DNA of 64,000 nucleotides from an uncultured Brachyspira sp. GTDB taxonomy: Bacteria; Spirochaetota; Brachyspiria; Brachyspirales; Brachyspiraceae. The stretch covers positions 91,319 through 155,318 of the forward strand of contig NZ_CALXYQ010000003.1 of NCBI RefSeq assembly GCF_944393015.1. The letters run 5' to 3'. Below, one piece after another: positions 29,044-36,667 of this stretch; position 1 is the stretch's first letter; the number at the start of each line of letters is the position of its first letter. Under the pieces are notes generated by a model. It was not told the origin of the DNA, made no database searches, and saw only the letters and a list, made by a program, of their open reading frames with translations. The translations under genes were made by a program, and so were the position numbers.

Positions 29044-30072
29044 TTATTTATAAGCCTCAGCAGCATCATTTATATTTTCTAATGTGATAGCTCTATAAGG
29101 TACTCTTACAGCTTTTACATCATCTAATTTATATTCTGTTCCAGTTAATACATCTTTTTTATTTGCAACATTCATAACCATATCAACTACAGCTTTAGCC
29201 TGATCTTTAGGGCTTTGTAAGACAGTGCCTACTACAGTACCTTTTTTAATTTCTTCTATGATTTCAGGAATAGCATCAACACCAACTATAGGTATAAATT
29301 TATTACTGTCGCCTATATTATAACCTTGTTTTTGAATAGATTTTAAAGCTCCCAAAGCCATAGCATCATTATTTGAGAATATAAACTCTATACTGTCTCC
29401 ATATTTTTCTATCCAAGAGTCAGTAGCTGTTTGTGCCTGAAGTATATCCCAATTTGCTGTCTGTTCATCTAATTGTTCTATAGTTATTCCATTATTAGTT
29501 AAAACTGATTTAATTCTTTCTGTTCTAGCTTCAGCATCTGGGTGTCCTGCCTCTCCTTTTAATAAAACATATTGAATTTTTCCATCTCCATTTTTATCCC
29601 AAGCAGGATTCTCTTGCCAAGCCTTAACTACTATATCACCCTGTATATTTCCTGATTCTTCACTTAAAGTACCTACATACCATGCCTTATCATAAAGCAT
29701 CATATCTTCTTTACTAGGCTCTTTATTGAAAAATATTACCGGTATTCCTGTAGGCTTTATTTTGTTAATCATAAAACTAGCTGATGCAGGATCTACTAAG
29801 TTAATTGCCAAAGCATCAACCTCTCTTTGAATGGCAGCATCTACCTGATCATTTTGCTTAACCTGATCATTTTCTGAGTCATTCATTATAAATTTGGCTT
29901 TTCCATTTAACATAGTTTCAATATTTCTTCTCATAAATGAAATAAAGGCATCATCATATCTGTAAATAGTAATACCAACTTCTATTTCATTATTAGCTTT
30001 TGAAGAATTACCGCAGCTTACTAATGATATAAACAATAAAATTGATGAAATAGTAACTATTGCTTTATTCAT
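29044..30072 (-). CDS. Galactose/glucose-binding lipoprotein, MglB paralogue 2
   Basis: The 342-residue product is closely similar to MglB copy 1 through most of its length, with VGITIYRYDDAFISFMRRNIE, INLVDPASASFM and NGDGKIQYVLLKGEAGHPDAEART conserved. The signal peptide ends at Cys20 (SLVSC). ATG 30070-30072 is chosen because GGAG lies eight bases upstream; a TTG twelve bases further up is inside that SD. It has its own terminator and a plausible promoter, so it can be expressed independently and would share the MglAC permease. Its sugar preference may differ from copy 1, which is inference. Confidence 0.92.
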   Translation of the reverse strand: MNKAIVTISSILLFISLVSCGNSSKANNEIEVGITIYRYDDAFISFMRRNIETMLNGKAKFIMNDSENDQVKQNDQVDAAIQREVDALAINLVDPASASFMINKIKPTGIPVIFFNKEPSKEDMMLYDKAWYVGTLSEESGNIQGDIVVKAWQENPAWDKNGDGKIQYVLLKGEAGHPDAEARTERIKSVLTNNGITIEQLDEQTANWDILQAQTATDSWIEKYGDSIEFIFSNNDAMALGALKSIQKQGYNIGDSNKFIPIVGVDAIPEIIEEIKKGTVVGTVLQSPKDQAKAVVDMVMNVANKKDVLTGTEYKLDDVKAVRVPYRAITLENINDAAEAYK

Positions 30073-30104
30073 AAAAAACTCCAATTTTTTATATAATAAT
30101 ATCC

Positions 30105-30133
30105 AGTTTATTAAAAAAAGATATATAAGTCAA
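30105..30133 (-). promoter_or_regulatory. Probable promoter of MglB paralogue 2
   Basis: On the minus strand TTGACT (30128-30133) and TAAACT (30105-30110) are 17 bases apart, 32 bases upstream of the ATG. The -10 match is moderate. Confidence 0.45.
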
Positions 30134-30156
30134 ATTAAATTATGAAAAAATATAAT

Positions 30157-31173
30157 TTATTTATATATTTTTATTGCAGTATCTATATTAGATTTATTTA
30201 CAGGTATATAAGGTATTACAATATATTTATCATTATAAATATTAAAATGTAAACCATCTAAAGGAGATTTTCCGCTTATTATATTACTTGAAACAGAGCA
30301 TAAAGTTTGAGCCTGTATTTGAGGATTTTGCATAACAGTTGCAAATATTCCATAATTATTGATTTCTTCTAAGCATTCAGGTATTCCGTCAATTCCTACT
30401 ATAGGTATATAATTAAGCATTCTGCTGCTGTTATTATATCTAAATTCTCTTAAAGTATCTAATGCTCCTAATGCCATATTATCATTATTACATATAATAT
30501 ACTCTATCTTTTTACCATATTTAGATATTAAAGTTTTCATTACCTTTGCAGCTTCATCTCTTCTTCCCATAGCTGAAACTTCTTCTAGCACATTTAATTT
30601 TATATTGTTAGAAGCTATGTATTTTTTCATATATTCTGTTCTTTTTATAGTGTCATTATCATTTAAATCGCATTTTAATATGACACATTGTATTTTACCA
30701 TCTTCATTTTTATCCCAATTCATTCTGTCTTTCCAGCTTTCTACTATTACTCTTCCTTGAGCACTTCCTGCCTCTTCGCTTATTCCGCCTATATACCAAA
30801 CCTTATCATAAGTTTTTACAACTTCTAGTCCAGGTTCTCTATTAAAAAATATTACAGGCTTATTGTTTATGCTTATCTTATCCAATACTTTTTGAGCTTG
30901 AGATTTATCTACCAAATTTATAGCTAGCAGGCTGACATTCTTTTGTAAGAACATATCTATTTGACCGTTTTGAGTTGATTGACTGTTATAAGAGTCTGCC
31001 ATAAGCAGAGAAGTATTCTTATTTATATTTTTTTCTATATATTGTTTTAAAAATCTCATATAACTGTCATCATATCTATAAAGTGCTACACCTATAGAGT
31101 TTGTTTTTCTCTGTGTATACAATAACACAGAAGATGATAATAATACTAATAATAAAATAATAATTTTTTTCAT
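30157..31173 (-). CDS. Galactose-binding-protein-like, MglB paralogue 3, no lipobox Cys
   Basis: The 338-residue product is the most diverged mglB-like copy. It keeps GVALYRYDDSYMRFLKQYIE, INLVDKSQAQKVLDKI, PVIFFNREPG, WDKNEDGKIQCVILK and YIICNNDNMALGAL. The sequence GHPDAEART of the other two copies is replaced by DLNDNDTIKRTEY. The N-terminal signal (MKKIIILLLVLLSSSVLLYTQ) has no cysteine, so unlike the other two it is probably released to the periplasm or held by an uncleaved helix. AGGAG precedes the ATG. The promoter at 31203-31230 is a perfect consensus. Confidence 0.88.
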   Translation of the reverse strand: MKKIIILLLVLLSSSVLLYTQRKTNSIGVALYRYDDSYMRFLKQYIEKNINKNTSLLMADSYNSQSTQNGQIDMFLQKNVSLLAINLVDKSQAQKVLDKISINNKPVIFFNREPGLEVVKTYDKVWYIGGISEEAGSAQGRVIVESWKDRMNWDKNEDGKIQCVILKCDLNDNDTIKRTEYMKKYIASNNIKLNVLEEVSAMGRRDEAAKVMKTLISKYGKKIEYIICNNDNMALGALDTLREFRYNNSSRMLNYIPIVGIDGIPECLEEINNYGIFATVMQNPQIQAQTLCSVSSNIISGKSPLDGLHFNIYNDKYIVIPYIPVNKSNIDTAIKIYK

Positions 31174-31202
31174 TTATATATACTCCTAATAATGACTTTT
31201 AA

Positions 31203-31230
31203 ATTATAGTAAAATAGTTTTTATTGTCAA
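31203..31230 (-). promoter_or_regulatory. Consensus promoter of MglB paralogue 3
   Basis: On the minus strand TTGACA (31225-31230) and TATAAT (31203-31208) are 16 bases apart, 29 bases upstream of the ATG. Both hexamers are perfect, which suggests strong basal transcription of this copy, possibly reading on into paralogue 2. Confidence 0.8.
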
Positions 31231-31389
31231 GTTTATAAATATTCAAATATGATTTTTATATTATGAAAGTTTGTTTTTTATACTAGTTTTATATAAAAAA
31301 TATATGAAACTTTTTTAGTTATTATAAAATATAATTTAATGTTTTTTTATTTTTTAAAATGATTTATAATGAAAAAAATATAAAATATA

Positions 31390-32463
31390 ATGGATTTTAA
31401 TGCTATGAACAAAGTAAAAGTAAAAATAAAAAATGATTCAATTATCAATTATGATATTTTAGTTCAAAAAGGATTGATAAATGACGCTGGTAAATTAGTA
31501 AAAAATATATTAAGAGGAAAAAGAGCCTTAATAGTTACAGATGATATAGTAGATAAACTTTATACTAATATAGTAAAAGAAAGTTTGGAAAAAGAAGATA
31601 TTATCACTTCTGTATGTGTTCTTCCAAATGGAGAGCCTAATAAGAATATAGAAAGCATTAATAATATATTTTCAGCATTAGCAAAGAATGAATTAAGCCG
31701 TAAGGATATAATAATTGCATTGGGAGGCGGAGTAATAGGAGATATGGCCGGATATGCTGCTGCTGTTTGGATGAGGGGTATTGATTTTGTGCAGATTCCT
31801 ACTACATTACTTGCTTGTGTAGATTCTTCTGTGGGAGGAAAGACAGGTATTAATATAAAAGAAGGTAAGAATTTAGTAGGTGCTTTTCATAGTCCTAAAT
31901 TAGTTATAATAGACAGCGATACTTTATTAAGCCTTCCTAAAAGGGAGTTTAATGAAGGAATGGCTGAAGTTATAAAGCATGCATTTTTATTTGATGAGGC
32001 ACTTTTGGAATTGATAGAGGCACATGTTCATAATAATACTTATTTGGATATGGATTTTGTATTAAAGAGAAACTGCGAATTGAAGGCTCATATTGTAGAA
32101 ATAGATTATAAAGAGCAGAAAGAAAGAATGTTTTTAAACTTCGGACATACTATAGGGCATAGCGTTGAGAATGCTGCTGGTTATGGTGTATTGCTTCATG
32201 GTGAGGCTGTTTCTATAGGTATGATTTTTGCTATAGAGTATGGTATTAGAAAAGGCATAACAAAAGATAAAAATATATTAGAAAGAGCCAAAAATATATT
32301 AAGTAAATTTTCTCTGCCAATATCAATACCTGATAACATGAATTTAAAAGACTCAATTAAACTCGATAAAAAAAGAAGCGATGATAAAATCAATTTCGTA
32401 TTTTTGGAATCTATTGGAAAACCTTGTATTGAAAAAGTAAGTTTGGAGGATATTTTAAAATGA
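31390..32463 (+). CDS. aroB: 3-dehydroquinate synthase AroB
   Basis: This is the second enzyme of the shikimate pathway. It converts DAHP to 3-dehydroquinate with NAD+ and a divalent metal. The 357 residues have the NAD site GGGVIGDMAGYAAAVWMRGI, QIPTTLLACVDSSVGGKTGIN, the metal-binding Glu in EGMAEVIKHA, and two His clusters, FGHTIGHSVE and LLHGEAVSIGM. ATG 31390 and ATG 31405 are both possible and neither has a clear SD. The stop overlaps the next start as ATGA. No other shikimate gene is nearby. Confidence 0.95.
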   Translation: MDFNAMNKVKVKIKNDSIINYDILVQKGLINDAGKLVKNILRGKRALIVTDDIVDKLYTNIVKESLEKEDIITSVCVLPNGEPNKNIESINNIFSALAKNELSRKDIIIALGGGVIGDMAGYAAAVWMRGIDFVQIPTTLLACVDSSVGGKTGINIKEGKNLVGAFHSPKLVIIDSDTLLSLPKREFNEGMAEVIKHAFLFDEALLELIEAHVHNNTYLDMDFVLKRNCELKAHIVEIDYKEQKERMFLNFGHTIGHSVENAAGYGVLLHGEAVSIGMIFAIEYGIRKGITKDKNILERAKNILSKFSLPISIPDNMNLKDSIKLDKKRSDDKINFVFLESIGKPCIEKVSLEDILK

Positions 32464-33101
32464 ATAAATTTACTTTTGCACTTATGCTTTCTATCGTTAT
32501 GCTGATATTATGTGCTGCTAATACAAAATCTGATAAAAAAATAAAAGTGGCAGATACCGCTTCAGTTGATATAAAGAATAATAGTTACAGTAATATAGAT
32601 AAATATGTTATGGAAATTTTAAATGCTTACAGAGTACATGCTACAAATATAATTGATATAAGCGGAAATAAATATTATATTTCTAGTGTAGATATTCTTA
32701 ATACTAATGATGAAAGTTTTGATGAAAAAAAATATAAAGAGAATTATATTTATATAAGTATATGGAAATTAAATAATAATAAAGCAAATTTTGTTTCTGG
32801 TTTTTATCCGTATACTATATCTGCTGACTGGATAGGTGATATAGTTTCAGAAGTGAGCAACAATATGCTTGAATTTGTATTAGATCGTTATTCAAAAAAA
32901 TATTCTTGTCTTAATTTTTATAAATTTAATATAGTAAAAAAGAATAATACAGTTAATTTTTATCTTACTAACTTTTCAGAAAGAACTTTTAAGATAGATC
33001 CTAATACAGGAGAATTGTCAGCACCTGAATATTTCTTTGATCATGACAATGTTATGATGAATGATATTGGTAAATATTATGAGTATTACAATTTTAATTA
33101 A
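32460..33101 (+). CDS. Exported protein of unknown function
   Basis: The 213-residue product starts within the aroB stop (ATGA overlap), so translation is coupled. It has an N-terminal hydrophobic signal, FTFALMLSIVMLILCAANT, that could be a lipoprotein signal with an unusual Leu before Cys18, or an ordinary signal peptide. The mature part is Asn/Lys/Tyr-rich and probably beta-structured, with paired segments such as NYIYISIWKL and SCLNFYKFNIVKKNN. No family was recognised. Confidence 0.65.
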   Translation: MNKFTFALMLSIVMLILCAANTKSDKKIKVADTASVDIKNNSYSNIDKYVMEILNAYRVHATNIIDISGNKYYISSVDILNTNDESFDEKKYKENYIYISIWKLNNNKANFVSGFYPYTISADWIGDIVSEVSNNMLEFVLDRYSKKYSCLNFYKFNIVKKNNTVNFYLTNFSERTFKIDPNTGELSAPEYFFDHDNVMMNDIGKYYEYYNFN

Positions 33102-33149
33102 AAAGTAATAAAAACTAAATTTGATTAATGAAAACAAAAAATTAGAAAC

Positions 33150-33450
33150 TTAAAAATTTTTAGTATATACCTAAACAAATATATTTTGTCAAAATAATTT
33201 TTTTAATTTAAAATATTTGCAGGGCTTTGCCCCGCACCCCAGTTCTTTTGTTGGCACAAAGAACCTATATCCTCGACAGGCTCGGATACGCTTCGCGAAA
33301 GACTGCATTTTGGCTTTAATTTTATGAATTACCTTACATTTAAGATAATTTTAGTATGATTTAGTACTAATTTTATACTTGCACTTTTTGCGGCGGGAAA
33401 AAGTTGAATAAAAAAATTGACAAACTTAAAAATTTTTAGTATATATCAGA
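33150..33450. repeat. Interspersed intergenic element A, outward promoters
   Basis: A GC-richer core of about 200 bases has promoter-like sequences at both ends that point outward. At the left, minus strand, TTGACA (33187-33192) and TATATA (33164-33169) are 17 bases apart. They enclose the 13-mer TATACCTAAACAA (33166-33178). At the right, plus strand, TTGACA (33417-33422) and TATATA (33440-33445) are 17 apart. The core shares TTGGCACAAAGAACC, a GCCCC-rich hairpin and TTTTTGCGGC with element C at 46810-47173 in inverted orientation. No coding frame is present. Confidence 0.8.
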
Positions 33451-33490
33451 AAAATAAGAATGGATATTATAATCTTAATTAATAATAATT

Positions 33491-33530
33491 AAGAGGCATT
33501 AACTTTTTTATAAGCTAATGCCTCTTTTTT
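33491..33530. terminator. Bidirectional terminator downstream of the flavodoxin gene
   Basis: An 11-base stem (33491-33501 with 33516-33526) has a T-run on the plus-strand side. It lies 26 bases past the flavodoxin stop. It can also stop transcription leaving element A on the plus strand. Confidence 0.75.
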
Positions 33531-33551
33531 GTTTTAGGATTTATTTAAAAC

Positions 33552-33983
33552 TTATGCTTTCAATAGGGCTTCACCCAAAGACTTACATTCATCAATGGCG
33601 TCATCGTCTGGAGTAAGATTTGTAATGAGTCCATCTTTTACCAAAGAAGCACCTGTATCTTTCACATCATCTTGCCATATTCTCATCCATTCTCCATCAC
33701 CCCAATCATAAGAACCGAATAAAGCTACTTTTTTACCTGATAAACTTCCTCTTATAGAATCATAGAAAGGCTGAAATTCTGATTCTTCCAAAACTTCGGC
33801 TCCCATAGCAGGACATCCTAAAGCCACTTTTGAATAGTTATTTATATTTGCAGTATCAAAACTAGATACAGGGAAAATATCAGCTTCTCCTCCGGCATTT
33901 TCAATACCTTTCTGTACATTCTGTGCCATAATTTCTGTATTTCCTGTACCGCTCCAATATATTATTGCTATTTTATTACTCAT
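33552..33983 (-). CDS. Short-chain flavodoxin
   Basis: Flavodoxin is an FMN-carrying electron-transfer protein that replaces ferredoxin when iron is scarce. The 143 residues show the FMN-phosphate loop WSGTGNTE (about 10-17) and second loop GCPAMGAEVLEE. A third loop GSYDWGDGEW contains the aromatic residue that stacks on the flavin. The length is normal for the short-chain class. GGAGG is well placed before the ATG. It follows the DUF3793 gene by 29 bases on the same strand and is presumably in its transcript. Confidence 0.95.
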   Translation of the reverse strand: MSNKIAIIYWSGTGNTEIMAQNVQKGIENAGGEADIFPVSSFDTANINNYSKVALGCPAMGAEVLEESEFQPFYDSIRGSLSGKKVALFGSYDWGDGEWMRIWQDDVKDTGASLVKDGLITNLTPDDDAIDECKSLGEALLKA

Positions 33984-34012
33984 ATTATTACCTCCAATAT
34001 ATATAATAATTA

Positions 34013-34594
34013 TTAATTTTGAATATACATTTTGTAATCGTCCATTATTTCTAATATGCCCTTACCGTTTAAAAATGTATTTATATAAAAACTTCTGCAT
34101 TCATTATATCTATTGAATGTTTTTATAGCTTCATTTTTATTATGATACACTTTCCAATATCCTGTATGTAGGCTATTCTTACCGTAATTATTTATAAAGC
34201 CGTATATGTCCATAAGAGGATAGCCTAAAAATATTCCTATCTCATGAGGAAAATCTTTATTGTTCTGCATTCTGTATTTTAGCAGTTCTATACACTTATA
34301 GACATCTTTAGCTTCATATCCGTAAAGCTCTAAAAAATAGAAAACATCATCATTCAAAATATATTCTTCAAGCCTTTTTCTATTATAAACATAAACTATA
34401 ACCTTATTATCATAGTCTTTTATTATAGATACATTTATATTACGGCTGTTTAATATTTTATTGTATGATGCTGTTTTTTTGTAAACCTCCTCTTTAGAGC
34501 CGTATTGGTATGTAAATATATTAGCTATCTTTATACCTGACAAAGCAGGGGCACAGTGATTTATAATTAACTCATCAAAACTATATTCTTTCAT
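34013..34594 (-). CDS. DUF3793 family protein
   Basis: The 193-residue cytosolic protein matches my memory of the DUF3793 family, which is common in anaerobic Firmicutes. Typical features are HCAPALSGIKIANIFTY near the N-terminus and FPHEIGIFLGYPLMDIYGFI followed by GYWKVYHNKNEAIKTFNRY. The C-C-x-C motif sometimes seen between these blocks is absent here (NYGKNSLHTGYW). Its biochemical role is unknown to me, but an adjacent flavodoxin gene is a recurring neighbour. The gene has no SD, and its promoter lies so close that the mRNA is probably leaderless. Confidence 0.8.
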   Translation of the reverse strand: MKEYSFDELIINHCAPALSGIKIANIFTYQYGSKEEVYKKTASYNKILNSRNINVSIIKDYDNKVIVYVYNRKRLEEYILNDDVFYFLELYGYEAKDVYKCIELLKYRMQNNKDFPHEIGIFLGYPLMDIYGFINNYGKNSLHTGYWKVYHNKNEAIKTFNRYNECRSFYINTFLNGKGILEIMDDYKMYIQN

Positions 34595-34595
34595 T

Positions 34596-34655
34596 GTTAG
34601 AGTATTCTAACATATATTTTTAGAATTGTCAATACTTTTGTTAGTATATTCTAAC
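34596..34655 (-). promoter_or_regulatory. Leaderless promoter with two palindromic operators
   Basis: On the minus strand TTGACA (34627-34632) and TAGAAT (34604-34609) are 17 bases apart, and only nine bases separate the -10 hexamer from the ATG, so the mRNA would start at or within about four bases of the start codon. Two 16-base palindromes frame the promoter: GTTAGAGTATTCTAAC at 34596-34611, covering the -10 hexamer and start, and GTTAGTATATTCTAAC at 34640-34655, just upstream of the -35. Their centres are 44 bases apart. A repressor of the Fur/PerR type is a plausible ligand, but the identity is not shown. Confidence 0.7.
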
Positions 34656-34693
34656 TTTTTAAAGATTTTTATTTTAATAATTCTATAAATATA

Positions 34694-35623
34694 TTAAAAT
34701 TGTATAAAACTTACTATGATGCAGAATATTAAAGACATTATTATTTGTAATGATAAGAATCCTGATAAAAATTTATTAACTTTTTCATCATTAGTATACA
34801 TTAATAGTATAAAAGGTGATGGTGATAGAAAATATATAATCATAGATTTAACAAATATAAAATTAACATTTATTATTTTAGATATAACAAATAAGCTTAA
34901 AGATATCAATACTGCCATTGTAGCGAATCTTACAAAGAATAATTTAATAGCCTTTTTTAATATATCAATTTCAAATTCAAGTTCTGCTCCTATGCATAAT
35001 AATATCATAGAAGATAAAGGCTCTGTCAAAAAAGATATTATTCTATTGTAAGTGCCGGATAAATTTGAATTATCTATCTTTTCACCTAAATTAAATAATG
35101 CTCCTATTATACCTAATATAAGACTTATTATTATTGGGCTTTTTATTATAGAGTTTATTACTTGCTTTGTAGTTTGCTTTTTGCCTGATATCAAAGTCAA
35201 GCCTGTTGTAACTACAGTGAATACAAATATATTATTTACCATATCTATTTGTATTATTTGAAATAGATTTTCCTTGCCTATAATCATATTAAGTATAGCC
35301 AATGCAAACATTCCGCTTTCAATACAGGTATTAGTATATGGTACATATTTTTTTATATCGTCGCTGAATAATGGTCTAAATAAGAATCCTAATAAATACG
35401 CTGAAAATATTATTATAAATCCTGCTATTATTAATATTATAGAATCTTTATTGAATGTGCCATGAATAAGTATATTAAAAAAAGTAAATGGAAGAAATAA
35501 ATTCACTGCTAAATTCTTTATAGTTTTTATTCCTTCGTTACTTATTATATTAGTCTGCTTTAATATTTTACCGAAAGCTATTAAAACAAATATAGGCAGT
35601 ATCAATTCTAAAATAGTATACAT
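34694..35623 (-). CDS. AEC family transporter (auxin efflux carrier type)
   Basis: The 309-residue inner-membrane protein has about ten helices in two five-helix repeats, starting ILELILPIFVLIAFGKILKQ. It has the characteristic polar break NLAVNLFLPFTFFNILI in the first half and FLTEPLSSMILLCIGAELE in the second. Bacterial members move malate, malonate or other carboxylates, and the substrate here is unknown. ATG 35621-35623 is preferred; a TTG twelve bases upstream is inside a possible SD. It is monocistronic as far as can be seen. Confidence 0.9.
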   Translation of the reverse strand: MYTILELILPIFVLIAFGKILKQTNIISNEGIKTIKNLAVNLFLPFTFFNILIHGTFNKDSIILIIAGFIIIFSAYLLGFLFRPLFSDDIKKYVPYTNTCIESGMFALAILNMIIGKENLFQIIQIDMVNNIFVFTVVTTGLTLISGKKQTTKQVINSIIKSPIIISLILGIIGALFNLGEKIDNSNLSGTYNRIISFLTEPLSSMILLCIGAELEFEIDILKKAIKLFFVRFATMAVLISLSLFVISKIINVNFIFVKSMIIYFLSPSPFILLMYTNDEKVNKFLSGFLSLQIIMSLIFCIIVSFIQF

Positions 35624-35720
35624 TTTTTTACCCAAATATCTTATTATGATATATAGTATATAAAAATTATATAAATAATCTATATCTTATAATAATTTTT
35701 TACATATCAAACATTTATAT

Positions 35721-36641
35721 TTATTTGTTTGATATACCTAGAATTTTTTTCTTTTCTTCTATTTTTATAGACTGCTCTTTTATTTTTTTAAGTACAGGTA
35801 TTTTTATTGATGCAGTATTATTTTTTACTTCTTTTTCTAATTCATCTATTTTTCCTGCATCTTTTGCCGCCATTGCCTGTATTATATCTACTATGTCATC
35901 AATATTGTTTATACCAATAGCAATACCGCCTGTAACGTTTGCAGCCCAAGAAAAAAATTCTCCGTTATTCAAATTATTTGTTCTTTTACTGAAATCTCCT
36001 ATATCTGCTTTATATAAATTTTCTACATCATCTATATCTGCACAATAAACAGTATTAACAGTGATTTTATTTTTATAAAGTTTTTCTACTATTTTGAAAT
36101 AATCAAGTTTTTCAGGGCATTCGTGAGGCTGATGAGGTTTAGCATCTCCAAATAATACTATAGATTTTATACCTTTTTGATTCCAATTAATATTAAGTGC
36201 ATCATTTAAAGCATCTTCTACCGCTTCATCTTCATCTCCTCCATGTCCATTTGGAGTGTTTTTAATAAAATCAAATAAAGAATTTGTATCTTTAGAAAGT
36301 TCATGTATTTTTGTTACATATGGATCTCCGCTTCCATGATCTAAATAAAATATTATTCCTATACGTAAATTATTTATTAATTTGAATAAAGTTTTAGAAA
36401 TTTCTTTGAATTTATTTTTTAATACTTCTCTATACATTTCCATAGAACCTGTAAGATCTCCTATTAAAAGTAAATCAAATGCTGTACTTTTTTCTATTTC
36501 TTTTTTTATGCTGTTTTCTTCACCGAAAATTTTAGATATATTAGGCCTATTCAAATTTACTGATTTTAATTTATTATTTGTATTGATGGATAAATTTCCT
36601 TTTTTTAATTCTGGTATAATTAATTTCTTTTTATCTGACAT
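35721..36641 (-). CDS. VWA-domain protein
   Basis: The 306-residue cytosolic protein has a von Willebrand A fold at about residues 50-240. Its MIDAS-like motif is DLTGSM in place of DxSxS, and other features are IIFYLDHGSGDP, NGHGGDEDEAVEDALNDAL, SIVLFGDAKPHQPHEC, and a helical Lys/Glu-rich C-terminus. No signal peptide is present. GGAG precedes the ATG, 26 bases after the J-domain gene, so the two are co-transcribed. It may act as a metal-dependent protein-binding partner of that J-domain protein, which is inference. The position of metal ligands suggests it can still bind Mg. Confidence 0.85.
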   Translation of the reverse strand: MSDKKKLIIPELKKGNLSINTNNKLKSVNLNRPNISKIFGEENSIKKEIEKSTAFDLLLIGDLTGSMEMYREVLKNKFKEISKTLFKLINNLRIGIIFYLDHGSGDPYVTKIHELSKDTNSLFDFIKNTPNGHGGDEDEAVEDALNDALNINWNQKGIKSIVLFGDAKPHQPHECPEKLDYFKIVEKLYKNKITVNTVYCADIDDVENLYKADIGDFSKRTNNLNNGEFFSWAANVTGGIAIGINNIDDIVDIIQAMAAKDAGKIDELEKEVKNNTASIKIPVLKKIKEQSIKIEEKKKILGISNK

Positions 36642-36667
36642 ATAAATCTCCTAAAATTATTTATATT

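Noticed and set aside
33150..33450. Insertion sequence or tRNA gene in the GC-richer intergenic tract
   Set aside because: No transposase frame, terminal inverted repeat of the usual kind, or cloverleaf with T-loop GTTCGAATC was found.
34596..34655. Firm assignment of the palindromes as Fur or PerR boxes
   Set aside because: The core is only loosely similar to the 7-1-7 consensus and no regulator is encoded nearby.
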